DNA of 64,000 nt from Microvirga vignae (GCF_001017175.1 NZ_LCYG01000037.1:62001-126000); one strand, 5' to 3'. Positions 7,699-15,934 are shown, counted from the first letter of the stretch. Notes: generated by a model not told the origin, from the sequence alone. A program made the numbers and translations.

Positions 7699-8769
7699 AT
7701 GACGGATAGAAACGCCTCCCATGAGCCACAGGATGAGCATCACGTGAACGACGATCTTTCTCGCGCCCCAGCCTCCCAGGAAAGGACTTACCCTCCTGCG
7801 GCAGCTGGACGCACCCAAGTCGTCGCATCCCAGCGCTGGGATGCCATCGACGTGGCTCGCGGGCTCGCGATCGCAGCCATGATCATCTATCATTTCAGCT
7901 GGGATTTGAGCTTTCTGAAGCTGATCGAAACCAACATTCTCCAGGTGCCGGCATGGCGCTGGTTCGCGCGTGGGATTGCAGGCTCATTCTTGCTCCTTGC
8001 CGGTGTGGGACTTGCTCTTGCCCACGCGAAAGGTTTCCGCCGCTTTCCCTTCTTGAGACGGCTCATGAAAGTGGGCGGAGCGGCGCTGGCCGTGACCCTC
8101 GTCACGTACCGCGCATTTCCCGAGAGCTATATTTTCTTCGGCATTCTTCACTGCATCGCCGTGTCAAGCGTACTGGCGCTCCCGTTCCTGCGGCTGCACC
8201 CTGCCCTCACTCTGCTGGTCGCAGTCTCGTGTCTGGCCACCTCCGCAATCTTCACGAGTCCCGCGCTCGATGGGCCCTATCTCGATTGGCTGGGGCTCGG
8301 CGCCACGGATCCAGTGACGAACGATTATGTGCCTGTCTTTCCATGGTTCGGTATGGTTCTGATCGGCGTCGCTCTCGGCAAGCTGCTCCTGAAACGAGCC
8401 GAGACCATGCGCCTTGCGCGCTGGCGGGCGACGGATGTGCTATCCCGAACCTTTGTCTGGGCAGGACGAAAAAGCCTCCCGATCTATCTCATCCATCAAC
8501 TCGTATTACTTGGGCTTCTCTATGGAGTGCTGCAGATCACCGGCCCGAACCCAAGAGCCGAGGCACAGCCCTTCATGAATGAATGCGTTTCGACCTGCCT
8601 GATGCAGAACACGCGGCCACAGACCTGCAACGCCTTGTGCTCCTGTACGGTCGACACGCTTCGCCAAACCGAATTGTGGCGAAAGGTCCTCAGCGGCACG
8701 ACAAGTGCAGAGGAGCGGACGCAAATCTCCCGTGCCGCGCAGCAATGCCTGCGCCGTGCGCCATCCTAG
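7699..8769 (+). CDS. DUF1624/HGSNAT-like membrane acyltransferase with cysteine-rich tail
   Basis: This 356-residue polytopic membrane protein has the heparan-alpha-glucosaminide N-acetyltransferase catalytic-like domain (DUF1624). WDAIDVARGLAIAAMIIYHF at residues 47-66 is the family opening, with the conserved His in the first helix. About seven further helices follow to residue ~290 (SLPIYLIHQLVLLGLLYG). An unusual ~65-residue soluble tail then carries clustered cysteines (CVSTC, then CNALCSC). The first 46 residues are polar. Homologues are thought to acylate cell-surface sugars, but the substrate here is unknown. The ATG at 7699 faces the sirtuin gene; an inner ATG within the polar leader cannot be excluded. 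Confidence 0.85.
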   Translation: MTDRNASHEPQDEHHVNDDLSRAPASQERTYPPAAAGRTQVVASQRWDAIDVARGLAIAAMIIYHFSWDLSFLKLIETNILQVPAWRWFARGIAGSFLLLAGVGLALAHAKGFRRFPFLRRLMKVGGAALAVTLVTYRAFPESYIFFGILHCIAVSSVLALPFLRLHPALTLLVAVSCLATSAIFTSPALDGPYLDWLGLGATDPVTNDYVPVFPWFGMVLIGVALGKLLLKRAETMRLARWRATDVLSRTFVWAGRKSLPIYLIHQLVLLGLLYGVLQITGPNPRAEAQPFMNECVSTCLMQNTRPQTCNALCSCTVDTLRQTELWRKVLSGTTSAEERTQISRAAQQCLRRAPS

Positions 8770-8860
8770 AGCATTTTAAACGGCGAAGTGGATGCGGTTC
8801 GCCGTTTAACATGCGCCGCAACAAGGAACAGAGCTGTTTCCACGCAAGTGGAACAGCTCT
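8769..8860. repeat. Palindromic intergenic repeat (Rhizobiales GAGCATTTT type)
   Basis: The spacer between the DUF1624 and Lrp genes holds GAGCATTTT followed by a perfect 10-bp inverted repeat AAACGGCGAA/TTCGCCGTTT (8778-8807, 10-nt loop), an ACAAGGAACAGAGC segment, and a second hairpin AGAGCTGTTTCCAC/GTGGAACAGCTCT (8830-8860) that reaches the Lrp stop codon. The order and wording resemble a dispersed palindromic repeat that I know from Rhizobiales genomes. The second hairpin may also end transcription from both convergent genes. Confidence 0.65.
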
Positions 8861-9371
8861 AGGTTTCGGTAGTGATAGGATAGCCTTCGAAGCTCTTGAG
8901 GGTTTTCAGAACGAAAGTCGTGTGAATGCGGCCGATGCCGAATCCCGTATCCGCAAGGACGGCTTCGGTGAGCGCCTCGTAGGCTGCAAGTGTTGGCGCA
9001 ACGATACGGGCGATGTAATCGTACTCACCGTTCACGACCTGCAATTCAACGACCGCCGGGTGTTCGAGCAAGACCTTCTCCAGACGCTGCCGCGCTACTG
9101 CGGAGGGATCGCGCATGCTGATTCCTGCAAGCGCAATGATGTCATGGCCAATTGCCGAAGGGTCGACGAGAGCCGTATAGCCACGAATGACCCCCTTCTG
9201 CTCCAGACGCTTGACCCGTTCGAGGCAGGGACGCGGCGAGAGCCCGACACGGTCTGACAACGCCTGATAGGTGATGCGGCCGTTCTGGCGCAGTGCGTCG
9301 AGGATCAAAAGATCGATCCGGTCGAAAGCAGACTTTGCTGGGCGGATCGGCAGCTTCGCAGACGGCTTCAT
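8859..9371 (-). CDS. Lrp/AsnC-family transcriptional regulator
   Basis: The 170-residue regulator has an N-terminal winged helix-turn-helix (about 17-75: FDRIDLLILDALRQNGRITY, then LSDRVGLSPRPCLERVKRLE) and a C-terminal RAM/AsnC ligand-binding domain (about 85-160) with VVNGEYDYIARIV and FVLKTLKSFEGYP. Lrp-type proteins usually control amino-acid genes or sense amino acids; the target is not evident here. The first 15 residues are an extra basic leader. About 300 bases of partly AT-rich DNA separate it from the divergent acyl-carrier-like gene, so it may regulate that gene or itself; this is inference from position only. Confidence 0.92.
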   Translation of the reverse strand: MKPSAKLPIRPAKSAFDRIDLLILDALRQNGRITYQALSDRVGLSPRPCLERVKRLEQKGVIRGYTALVDPSAIGHDIIALAGISMRDPSAVARQRLEKVLLEHPAVVELQVVNGEYDYIARIVAPTLAAYEALTEAVLADTGFGIGRIHTTFVLKTLKSFEGYPITTET

Positions 9372-9668
9372 GATGTAGCTCGAACGAGGATCTCCTCCCC
9401 ACTGGGAGGTAAGCGTGTCTGTAGCTCACGAGAGGGGTCGCTTGCAAATCGACGTACAAGTGACCGCGAAATCTCTGTCTAACCCAATCATGAGGGTTGC
9501 AAAAGTGAAGCAAGATCCAACACGACCCAATGTTTCACTCTGGTGCACTAATTTTGCAAATTACGAAGAGTAAGGTTGCATTATTACAAATACCAAATTA
9601 TATCGTAACGTAACGAAACGAAGTACATTCCCTCGACCGAATTAACGTAAGTTGCTCAGGGGCAAAAA
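9372..9668. promoter_or_regulatory. AT-rich divergent promoter region
   Basis: This 297-base spacer between the divergent Lrp and carrier-protein genes is much richer in A and T than its surroundings from about 9520 to 9660. It contains a short tandem TAACGTAACGAAACGAA run near 9606-9622. A CAGGGG Shine-Dalgarno lies just before the ATG at 9669. No clear -35/-10 pair could be fixed by eye. Confidence 0.4.
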
Positions 9669-10028
9669 ATGACTTTTGACTCAGAGGCGAATGTCGCTCG
9701 CCAGATTGCTGACCTGTGCCAGTGGATAAGCGAAGGCAGCATTGCTCACATTGAAATGAGCATGTCGCTCACCCGGGATCTGGCCTTCGATTCCATGAAG
9801 CTCATGCAGTTCTTCGCCGGTACCGAGGAGCTGTATTCAGGTATTGCTCTTGAAGATTGGTTCATCGAACACAGCGCCGGCGGACGCGATACCATCGGGA
9901 GCGTGGTGCAATATATCGCCGCTGCGCTGATCCCCATGGCGGCGGAGCGATCCAATGGCTCTCGGAGGAACAACCACTCTCGCGACCTTGGTCAATCCAT
10001 CCAAAGCCGTTCTCAAACACGTCTTTGA
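9669..10028 (+). CDS. Acyl-carrier-protein-like protein
   Basis: Residues ~10-88 of this 119-residue protein resemble a phosphopantetheine-carrier four-helix bundle. LTRDLAFDSMKLMQFFAG carries the Asp-Ser-Met attachment motif (the usual DSL/DSM; Ser near residue 42), followed by ALEDWFIE and a closing helix TIGSVVQYIAAAL. A carrier of this kind would hold an acyl or aminoacyl group as a thioester. The last ~30 residues (from IPMAAERSNG) are polar and arginine-rich and do not look like an ACP end, suggesting that the 3' end may have been altered. No synthase or ligase lies beside it. The family call rests on my reading of the motif, not on a search. Confidence 0.6.
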   Translation: MTFDSEANVARQIADLCQWISEGSIAHIEMSMSLTRDLAFDSMKLMQFFAGTEELYSGIALEDWFIEHSAGGRDTIGSVVQYIAAALIPMAAERSNGSRRNNHSRDLGQSIQSRSQTRL

Positions 10029-10458
10029 TCAGGCGATCCTTTGAAACGAGAAGTTCGACGAATGGTACGCCGAACGGAGGGAATGCGCTTGAGCTCGGCA
10101 CCTCGACACGGTGCCATCAGTGCCGCTGAGCCCATCCAGAAGCGAACTATCGATCTCTCCTATGCCCGCATTGCCCCATACGTCTTGAGGCGTGAAGCTT
10201 TGGCCGCCCATTGACTTACCGGATGCATTGCCGCGGCTTCTCTCAAACAATATTGCCGTCGACCATGTGCTCGATGTGCCGTCCCAGACCAGGACGACGG
10301 GCGATAAGCTTCAGCGGATCAAACTGGAGCAGCCGGCCCATGAAAAGCATTCAATCGCTGTGAACTGAACGCAGCAGAGTAAAAAAGTCGCTGGAAAACT
10401 CCCGCGACTTTCGCGTTAAGTTCCCGTCATCGACACAGGCTTTCAAAGAGGTGCTGTC
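9955..10458 (+). pseudogene. Possible decayed gene remnant after the carrier protein
   Basis: A second frame starts at an ATG at 9955 inside the carrier gene, preceded by GGAG. It reads MALGGTTTLATLVNPS and then KAVLKHVFDQAIL to a TGA at about 10042. The same frame stays protein-like after it (NEKFDEWYAERRE) before another stop. Coding-like stretches then continue in shifted frames to about 10370 without any usable long frame. This looks like a gene broken by point changes, but no family was recognised and chance is possible. Otherwise the ~430 bases before the aldolase hold nothing that I can name. Confidence 0.28.
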
Positions 10459-10473
10459 TTGTTGCGGGGCTAT

Positions 10474-11085
10474 ATGACTGATCTTCCCCTGGTCGCAATC
10501 CTTCGCGGATTGCGACCTGATGCGGCCGAAACTGTTGGCCTTGCACTCGTTGAGGCGGGTTTTCGCATCATCGAGGTTCCCCTGAACTCGCCCGAGCCTT
10601 TCCGCAGCATCGAAATCCTGGCCAAGGCGATGCCGGGCGACGTTCTCGTCGGCGCTGGCACTGTTCTTGATCCTCAGCAGGTCGACGGCATCCGCGACAT
10701 AGGCGGCAAGCTCATCGTCATGCCTCATGCCGATCCCGATGTGATCCGGCGCGCCAAGGAACATAGGATGATTTGTACCCCGGGCGTCGCAACGCCGACG
10801 GAAGCCTTTGCAGCGCTAAAGGCAGGGGCCGACGCCATCAAGATCTTCCCGGCAGAAGCCATTCCTCCAGCGGTCGTGAGAGCTTGGCGGGCGGTTCTGC
10901 CCAAGGAGACGATCGTGCTGCCCGTCGGCGGCATCAAGCCTGACAACATGAAACCTTACATTGATGCGGGCGCGAATGGGTTCGGCCTTGGCTCTGCTCT
11001 CTTCACGCCGTCCATGACAGTCCAAGAGATCGGCCGCAATGCACGTGCCTTCGCGTCGGCCTGGAAAGATCTGCGCGCAAGCTGA
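10474..11085 (+). CDS. KDPG/KDPGal-type aldolase (2-dehydro-3-deoxy-6-phosphogalactonate aldolase-like)
   Basis: The 203-residue class I aldolase is a single TIM barrel of the Eda/DgoA family, which splits 2-keto-3-deoxy-6-phospho-sugar acids into pyruvate and glyceraldehyde-3-phosphate. Visible motifs are VAILRGLRPDAA, IIEVPLNSPEP (catalytic Glu), VGAGTVLDPQQV, the Schiff-base lysine in ADAIKIFPAE, and the phosphate loop LPVGGIKPDN. The PLNSPEP wording favours the galactonate (DgoA) branch over Eda. A TTG five codons upstream (10459), with GAGGTG before it, is a possible alternative start. No kinase or dehydratase of a galactonate pathway is adjacent. Confidence 0.88.
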   Translation: MTDLPLVAILRGLRPDAAETVGLALVEAGFRIIEVPLNSPEPFRSIEILAKAMPGDVLVGAGTVLDPQQVDGIRDIGGKLIVMPHADPDVIRRAKEHRMICTPGVATPTEAFAALKAGADAIKIFPAEAIPPAVVRAWRAVLPKETIVLPVGGIKPDNMKPYIDAGANGFGLGSALFTPSMTVQEIGRNARAFASAWKDLRAS

Positions 11086-11165
11086 AGTGCTTCCAAGCTT
11101 TTGCAGGAACCGTCGCGGGAGGAAGACGTTCACACGGCAAAGGCTCGAACCATGGAGTTTCAGAC

Positions 11166-11417
11166 ATGAAGAAGTTGGCGTTCGTTTTTGCCGCTACTGT
11201 GCTTAGTACGGCGGCCTTCGCTCAGGACACCACGACGACCATCAAGAAAGAGGAAGGCATCCTCGGCAGCAAGACCACCATCGAGCAGAAGCGCGAGCCG
11301 AGCACCACATCCTCGACGACCGTGACGACCGGTTCAAGCGTTGGCTGCACGACCGAAACGAAGCAGAAGACAGACGAATTCGGCGACACGACCACGCAGA
11401 AGAAAACCGAGTGCTGA
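11166..11417 (+). CDS. Small secreted threonine-rich protein
   Basis: This 83-residue protein has a clear signal peptide (MKKLAFVFAATVLSTAAFA, cleavage before QD). The mature part is polar and very rich in Thr, Ser and Lys, with two cysteines (one in SVGCTTE, one at the C-terminus) that could form a disulfide in the periplasm. No domain was recognised; the mature region looks disordered. A strong hairpin terminator follows 26 bases after the stop, so it is a single-gene unit at its 3' end. Confidence 0.7.
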   Translation: MKKLAFVFAATVLSTAAFAQDTTTTIKKEEGILGSKTTIEQKREPSTTSSTTVTTGSSVGCTTETKQKTDEFGDTTTQKKTEC

Positions 11418-11443
11418 GTGCGTCGATCGCTCACCAGTAAGGG

Positions 11444-11467
11444 GCCCGGCTTACGCCGGGTCTTTTC
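11444..11467 (+). terminator. Rho-independent terminator
   Basis: CCCGGC TTAC GCCGGG is followed directly by TCTTTT, 26 bases after the stop of the small secreted protein gene. The T-run lies on the plus strand side. Confidence 0.8.
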
Positions 11468-11477
11468 GTGAGAGAAC

Positions 11478-11711
11478 TTAGCGGCGCTTTCCGCTGCGTC
11501 CTCCGCGGAAGAACGGAACCGTCAGGAGACGCCGTCCTGCCTCATCCACGATTTCGAGCTCGATATTGCCTGCATCCGCCAGTTCGTCCCGCAATTCTTC
11601 GACGGTGGCGATAGCTTCGGCCTTGGCCGCTTCCAGGTCGGGTAGCTCGATGCCCTCATCGTCTTCGTCAACGTCGTAACCGTCTCGAATATTGAAGAAA
11701 AAGCGAGGCAT
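11478..11711 (-). CDS. DUF6894-type small protein
   Basis: This 77-residue acidic protein opens MPRFFFNIRDGYDVDEDDEG, the hallmark of the short MPR[FY]FF family (DUF6894) that is abundant in Methylobacterium, Microvirga and Bradyrhizobium. A helical ELPDLEAAKAEAIATVEELR segment follows, then a closing strand ELEIVDEAGRRLLTVPF. The function is unknown. It converges on the terminator of the secreted protein gene. The ATG at 11711 is the natural start of the family. Confidence 0.85.
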   Translation of the reverse strand: MPRFFFNIRDGYDVDEDDEGIELPDLEAAKAEAIATVEELRDELADAGNIELEIVDEAGRRLLTVPFFRGGRSGKRR

Positions 11712-11930
11712 GGCTTTACGCTCGGCAATAGAGAGATGGCGAGAAAACGCCTTTCACATCGGCAAGTTCACTGTAACGGCAGCCACCCTCGTTTGGACAT
11801 CGGAATCTTGGTGAAGCTGCCCAGTTATGCAGCACAACTTGCCGTGCTTCTCGGCATGGAGCTTTTGAGATACCTTGTGCGTTGATGGACACGCCAAGGG
11901 ATCATGCGGGCAAACCGCTTAGGACGTGCC

Positions 11931-12233
11931 ATGATTCATCGCTCCCTTGCCGTGCTATCTCTCCTCAGTCTGCCGCTGCTTATCGAACCATCCGCGGCAT
12001 CCGCGCAGATCTCATGCGGCCCACGCGATCACCTCGTGAAATTGCTTGCCGAGCAATACAAGGAAGATCCTGTCGGAATTGGCCTCACCCAGCCTGGCCA
12101 GGTTCTCGAAGTCTTCGCCTCTCAAGCCGGATCGTGGTCGATGGTGATGACGATGCCGGACGGCAAAGCCTGCCTGATCGCAGCTGGCGACAATTGGGAA
12201 ATGGTGACCAAGATCAAAGGCAACCCGATCTGA
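11931..12233 (+). CDS. Secreted hypothetical protein
   Basis: This product of about 100 residues has a signal peptide (MIHRSLAVLSLLSLPLL to about ASAQ) and a mature part with two cysteines (ISCGPRD near the N-terminus and GKACLIAAGDNWEM near the end) that probably pair. The pattern LLAEQYKEDPVGIGL...LEVFAS...SWSMVMTMP...CLIAAGDNW recurs in small exported proteins of Rhizobiales, which have no assigned function. The frame is open to an ATG at 11904; I prefer 11931 because the signal peptide begins there. It is transcribed towards tRNA-Glu, which is on the other strand. Confidence 0.72.
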   Translation: MIHRSLAVLSLLSLPLLIEPSAASAQISCGPRDHLVKLLAEQYKEDPVGIGLTQPGQVLEVFASQAGSWSMVMTMPDGKACLIAAGDNWEMVTKIKGNPI

Positions 12234-12284
12234 ATCGATTGCTCTCAGATAGTCTTCAGCAGCCAATTGTCTGAAAGAAGAAAG

Positions 12285-12359
12285 TGGCGCGCCCTAGGGG
12301 AATCGAACCCCTCTTTCCTGCGTGAAAGGCAGATGTCCTAACCGATAGACGAAGGGCGC
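12285..12359 (-). tRNA. tRNA-Glu (anticodon TTC)
   Basis: The reverse complement folds as a 75-nt tRNA: acceptor GCGCCCT/AGGGCGC, anticodon stem TCTGC/GCAGG with loop CTTTCAC (anticodon TTC), T-arm GAGGGGTTCGATTCCCCTA, discriminator G and an encoded CCA. It follows recJ on the same strand by ~80 bases. Confidence 0.96.
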
Positions 12360-12440
12360 ACTGTTTGTTTCGGGGCATCGCCGCCGAAGTGGGCGGACGT
12401 ATAGACGGGTTCGTGACGCATCGCAAGCGTCAGTTTTGAA

Positions 12441-14252
12441 TTATTCAGGCCTTGCCGCGTCCATGATGCGAAGCTCGGCTTTTTCCTGGCCGCCCCAGCG
12501 GTCGATGGACAGGGTTCCGGCCACGTGGAGCGGGCTTCCAATGGCCCCTGAGAGCACATTCCCGAGCGGTTGGCCCGCCGCGCGGAATGCGATTCCCCCC
12601 ACGAAGCTGCCATCACCACCGCGAAGCTTCACGCGCATATGTCCACCGCTACCGACCTCACGCGCCTCGACGACACGATGTTGTGGAAACACGAAGACCG
12701 GCTCCGGCTGTCCTGAACCGAACGGCCCTGCCCGATCCAATGCGGTCACGAGCGTCGGCTGCGCACCTGCCGCCGTCAGTGTGGCGTCGATGGCGAACTG
12801 ATCGTTCAGGCGCGTGATGCTGACCGGCTCGTTCAGTTTGTCGGTTACGAAGGCGAGGAAACGATCCATGTCCGTCGCCTGGATGGTCACGCCCGCCGCC
12901 ATGGTGTGGCCCCCGCCCTTGATGGCGATTCCAGCCGCCACGGCCGCTCGGACGGCAGCTCCAAGATCGACACCAGGCACGGAGCGACCTGAGCCGGTCG
13001 CCGTGCCATCCGGATTGAGGGTGAAGGCGAAAGCCGGGCGGCGGAAGCGCTCCTTGGTGCGGGCGGAAATCAGCCCGACGACACCCGGATGCCATTCGGC
13101 CGAAGCCGTTACGAGCACCGGTTGGTCGGGCGACTTCTCCAGGGCCAGCATGGCCTGGGCTTCGGCCTCCTGAACGGCGACCACCTCAATGGCCTGGCGC
13201 TCGCGGTTCAGCCGGTCGAGCTCGCCCGCGATCTGACCAGACTGAACCGGATCCTCCGTCAACAGGAGCCGAGCCCCCAGCGCGGCATCGCCGATCCGGC
13301 CACCTGCATTGATACGCGGGCCCACGAGATAGCCGAGATGCCAAGCTTCAGGAGCCCCAGCGAGACCCGCCGTGTCGAGCAGAGCCGCCAAGCCCACGCG
13401 GCGGCGGGCGCGCATGATGGCAAGGCCTTGGCGCACGAAAGCGCGGTTGAGCCCGATCAGCGGCACTACGTCCGCTACCGTGGCGAGAGCCACGAGATCG
13501 AGGCTGCCCATCAGGTCCGGCTCAGGCCGGCCCTGGAAATAACCGCGCAGGCGCAGAACCCGGTTGAGGGCGACGAGGAAGAGAAACACCACGCCGGCGG
13601 CGCAGAGATGACCAAGCCCGGAGAGATCGTCCTGCCGGTTCGGGTTCACGATGGCGAGCGCCTCGGGCAGTTGCTCGGGTGCCTGATGGTGATCGAGAAC
13701 AAGCGGGTCCAGGCCAAGGCGCTTCGCCTCCGCGAGCGGCTCGATGCTGGCCGTGCCGCAATCGACAGTGACGAGGATATCCGCGCCCTGCTCCTTCAAT
13801 GCACGGATGGCATCGACATTCGGGCCGTAGCCCTCGGTGATCCTGTCAGGGATGTGAATGGCAAAACTGATCCCGCATGCGCGCAGATACTCAGCCAGCA
13901 GCGCTGAGCTGCAGGCACCATCCACGTCGTAATCCCCGAAGATCGCAACCTTCTCCGAGCGCATCACGGAATCCGCAAGCCTAGAGGCTGCGGCTTCCAT
14001 GTCGGTGAGCACACAAGGGTCCGGCAGCAGATCCCTCAGGCGCGGATTGAGGAAACCCTCGGTCTCATGGATGCCGACCCCACGCCCGGCGAGCACGCGC
14101 GCGAGAATGTCCGGCACGCCGTGGGTCTGGGCGATGGCGAGCGCAATCGCACTCTGGGAAGCGCTGCAACGCTCGACCCAGAGGCGTCCAAGGGCTGATT
14201 GGGTCACCCCCAAAAAGGGTTTCGGCAGAGAAATCGGCGATGATTCGGTCAC
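12441..14252 (-). CDS. recJ: Single-stranded-DNA-specific exonuclease RecJ
   Basis: This 603-residue 5'-3' ssDNA exonuclease acts in recombination and mismatch repair. The DHH domain contains IFGDYDVDGACSSALL (the DYDVDG metal motif), LVTVDCGTAS and LVLDHHQAPEQLP (DHH). The DHHA1 domain near residues 360-470 has AEWHPGVVGLISARTKERF and the KGGGHTMAAGVTI motif. The C-terminal OB-fold region is at about 480-600. The start is a GTG at 14252 with a weak Shine-Dalgarno; family conservation begins close after it (FLGVTQSALGR). Length is normal. Its position next to glpX and hom resembles other Rhizobiales genomes, as I recall. Confidence 0.96.
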   Translation of the reverse strand: MTESSPISLPKPFLGVTQSALGRLWVERCSASQSAIALAIAQTHGVPDILARVLAGRGVGIHETEGFLNPRLRDLLPDPCVLTDMEAAASRLADSVMRSEKVAIFGDYDVDGACSSALLAEYLRACGISFAIHIPDRITEGYGPNVDAIRALKEQGADILVTVDCGTASIEPLAEAKRLGLDPLVLDHHQAPEQLPEALAIVNPNRQDDLSGLGHLCAAGVVFLFLVALNRVLRLRGYFQGRPEPDLMGSLDLVALATVADVVPLIGLNRAFVRQGLAIMRARRRVGLAALLDTAGLAGAPEAWHLGYLVGPRINAGGRIGDAALGARLLLTEDPVQSGQIAGELDRLNRERQAIEVVAVQEAEAQAMLALEKSPDQPVLVTASAEWHPGVVGLISARTKERFRRPAFAFTLNPDGTATGSGRSVPGVDLGAAVRAAVAAGIAIKGGGHTMAAGVTIQATDMDRFLAFVTDKLNEPVSITRLNDQFAIDATLTAAGAQPTLVTALDRAGPFGSGQPEPVFVFPQHRVVEAREVGSGGHMRVKLRGGDGSFVGGIAFRAAGQPLGNVLSGAIGSPLHVAGTLSIDRWGGQEKAELRIMDAARPE

Positions 14253-14279
14253 GGAATGAGTATTAACCGCGAATTGTGG

Positions 14280-14720
14280 TCAAAACACCCTGCGATACTG
14301 AATGAACCCGCTGCGGGAGGCCACCTTGTCGTAAAGCGCCTGAGCGGCCGTGTTCGTCTCATGGGTCAGCCAATAGACGCGGCTTGCCCCATCGGCTCTC
14401 GCGCGATCATATACCGCCTCGATCAAGCCCCGTCCGACACCGCGCCCCCGCGCCTCCTCGGACGTGAAGAGATCCTGCAGGTAGCAGTAGTCGCCCGTCG
14501 ACCAAGTGGAGCGGTGATAGAGGTAGTGCACAAGGCCGACGACCTTGCCGTCGAGGATGGCAACAAGGCCATGCATGGGCTCGGCCGGATCGATGAGACG
14601 CCGCCAGGTGACTTCCGTGACCTCGGCGGCCAGCGTGGATTTGTAGAAGGTCAGATAGCCCTGCCAGAGCGGTTCCCAGGCCTGCCTATCCTCGGGGGTG
14701 AAGGGGCGGATTTGAATCAT
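14280..14720 (-). CDS. GNAT-family N-acetyltransferase
   Basis: The 146-residue enzyme has one GNAT fold: N-terminal IQIRPFTPEDRQAWEPLWQG, the central strand GKVVGLVHYLYHRSTW, the acetyl-CoA pyrophosphate loop DLFTSEEARGRGVGRGLI (R/Q-x-x-G-x-G/A motif), and the late YWLTHETNTAAQALYDK segment. It should transfer an acyl group from acyl-CoA to an amine, with the substrate unknown. A glyphosate- or aminoglycoside-type specificity cannot be read from the sequence. It is 27 bases upstream of recJ on the same strand and could be cotranscribed with it. Confidence 0.9.
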   Translation of the reverse strand: MIQIRPFTPEDRQAWEPLWQGYLTFYKSTLAAEVTEVTWRRLIDPAEPMHGLVAILDGKVVGLVHYLYHRSTWSTGDYCYLQDLFTSEEARGRGVGRGLIEAVYDRARADGASRVYWLTHETNTAAQALYDKVASRSGFIQYRRVF

Positions 14721-14765
14721 GCGATTGGCTCAAGTGCTCTCATGTCACGAATCTTAAGTCCTCCC

Positions 14766-14852
14766 CGTCATGGCCGCACCTGTTGCGGCAATCGATGTCT
14801 TAAGATCAGCGTCCTTTGAAACGTAATGGCCGGGACAAGCCCGGCCATGAGG
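14766..14852. repeat. Palindromic intergenic repeat, type A (copy 1)
   Basis: CGTCATGGCCGCACCTGTTGCGGC begins the element and ATGGCCGGGACAAGCCCGGCCAT ends it. Each end contains its own short hairpin (GCCGCA/TGCGGC; GGCCGGG/CCCGGCC). Two further copies with the same two-hairpin layout lie at 23678-23767 and 31462-31553. The left end of this copy is more diverged than in the others. Confidence 0.75.
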
Positions 14853-14881
14853 AATAGCAAACGTGTTATGCTCCCGACCGG

Positions 14882-15880
14882 CTAGTCGAGGTGGAACTTC
14901 GACAGCTCGCGGTGCTCGCCGTGGATGCGGCGCACCGTGCCGGTGGCGGAGCGATAGACCACGGTTTCCGTGGTGATCACTTCCTTGCCGAAATGGACGC
15001 CCTTCAGCAGCGCACCGTCGGTCACACCAGTGGCGGCCACGATCACGTCACCGCGGGCAAGGTCTGTCATGTCGTACTTCTTGTTCGGATCGGTCACGCC
15101 CATCTGGAACGCGCGGGAGCGCTTCTCCTCGGTATCGAGGATGAGACGGCCCTGCATCTGGCCGCCGATGCACCGTAGCGCGCCGGCTGCGAGCACGCCC
15201 TCAGGCGCAGCGCCGATGCCGAGATACATGTCGATGCCAGTGTCGGCTGGCTTCGTAGTAAAGATCACGCCCGCAACGTCGCCGTCCGTGATCAGGCGAA
15301 CGCCGGCGCCCGTCTTGCGGATCGCCGCGATCAGCTCCGCGTGGCGCGGACGGTCGAGCACGAGGCAGTTGATCTCGTTCGGCTTCACGCCCTTCGCCTT
15401 TGCGAGAGCATGAATGTTGTCCTCCGGCGAAGCATCGAGATCGACTACACCCGCGGGATAACCAGGACCTACGGCGATCTTATGCATGTAGACGTCGGGA
15501 GCCGCCAGCAGAGTTCCGGCCTCGGCCATGGCCATGACGGCAATGGAGCCCGGCATGTCCTTGGCGCAGAGGGTCGTGCCTTCGAGCGGATCGACCGCGA
15601 TATCGACCTTCGGGCCCTGCTTGTTGCCGACCTTCTCGCCGATGAAAAGCATCGGCGCCTCGTCACGCTCGCCCTCGCCGATCACCACAGTGCCGTCGAT
15701 GGGCAGCTTGTTCAGCTCACGCCGCATGGCGTCCACGGCGGCTTGGTCGGCCGCCTTCTCATTGCCGCGCCCGCGCAGGCGGGCGGAAGCCACCGCCGCA
15801 CGCTCAGTGACGCGAACGAGTTCCATGGTCAGGATGCGCTCGATGATTTGCCCCGGTTGGACGGTAATGCCTTGCGACAT
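14882..15880 (-). CDS. glpX: Fructose-1,6-bisphosphatase class II
   Basis: The 332-residue GlpX enzyme hydrolyses fructose-1,6-bisphosphate to fructose-6-phosphate in gluconeogenesis. The sequence shows the inositol-phosphatase-like metal motifs GTVVIGEGERDEAPMLFIGE and DIAVDPLEGTT, the TDGDVAG segment and GIGAAPEGVLAAGALR, all typical. Length is normal. A good AGAGGGAG lies before the ATG at 15880. It is 54 bases after hom on the same strand. The downstream spacer carries a palindromic repeat that could mark the end of the transcript. Confidence 0.97.
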   Translation of the reverse strand: MSQGITVQPGQIIERILTMELVRVTERAAVASARLRGRGNEKAADQAAVDAMRRELNKLPIDGTVVIGEGERDEAPMLFIGEKVGNKQGPKVDIAVDPLEGTTLCAKDMPGSIAVMAMAEAGTLLAAPDVYMHKIAVGPGYPAGVVDLDASPEDNIHALAKAKGVKPNEINCLVLDRPRHAELIAAIRKTGAGVRLITDGDVAGVIFTTKPADTGIDMYLGIGAAPEGVLAAGALRCIGGQMQGRLILDTEEKRSRAFQMGVTDPNKKYDMTDLARGDVIVAATGVTDGALLKGVHFGKEVITTETVVYRSATGTVRRIHGEHRELSKFHLD

Positions 15881-15934
15881 GGATGGGTCGACTCCCTCTT
15901 GAAGGTGACCGGCGGGCCTTTGCCCGTCCGATGA

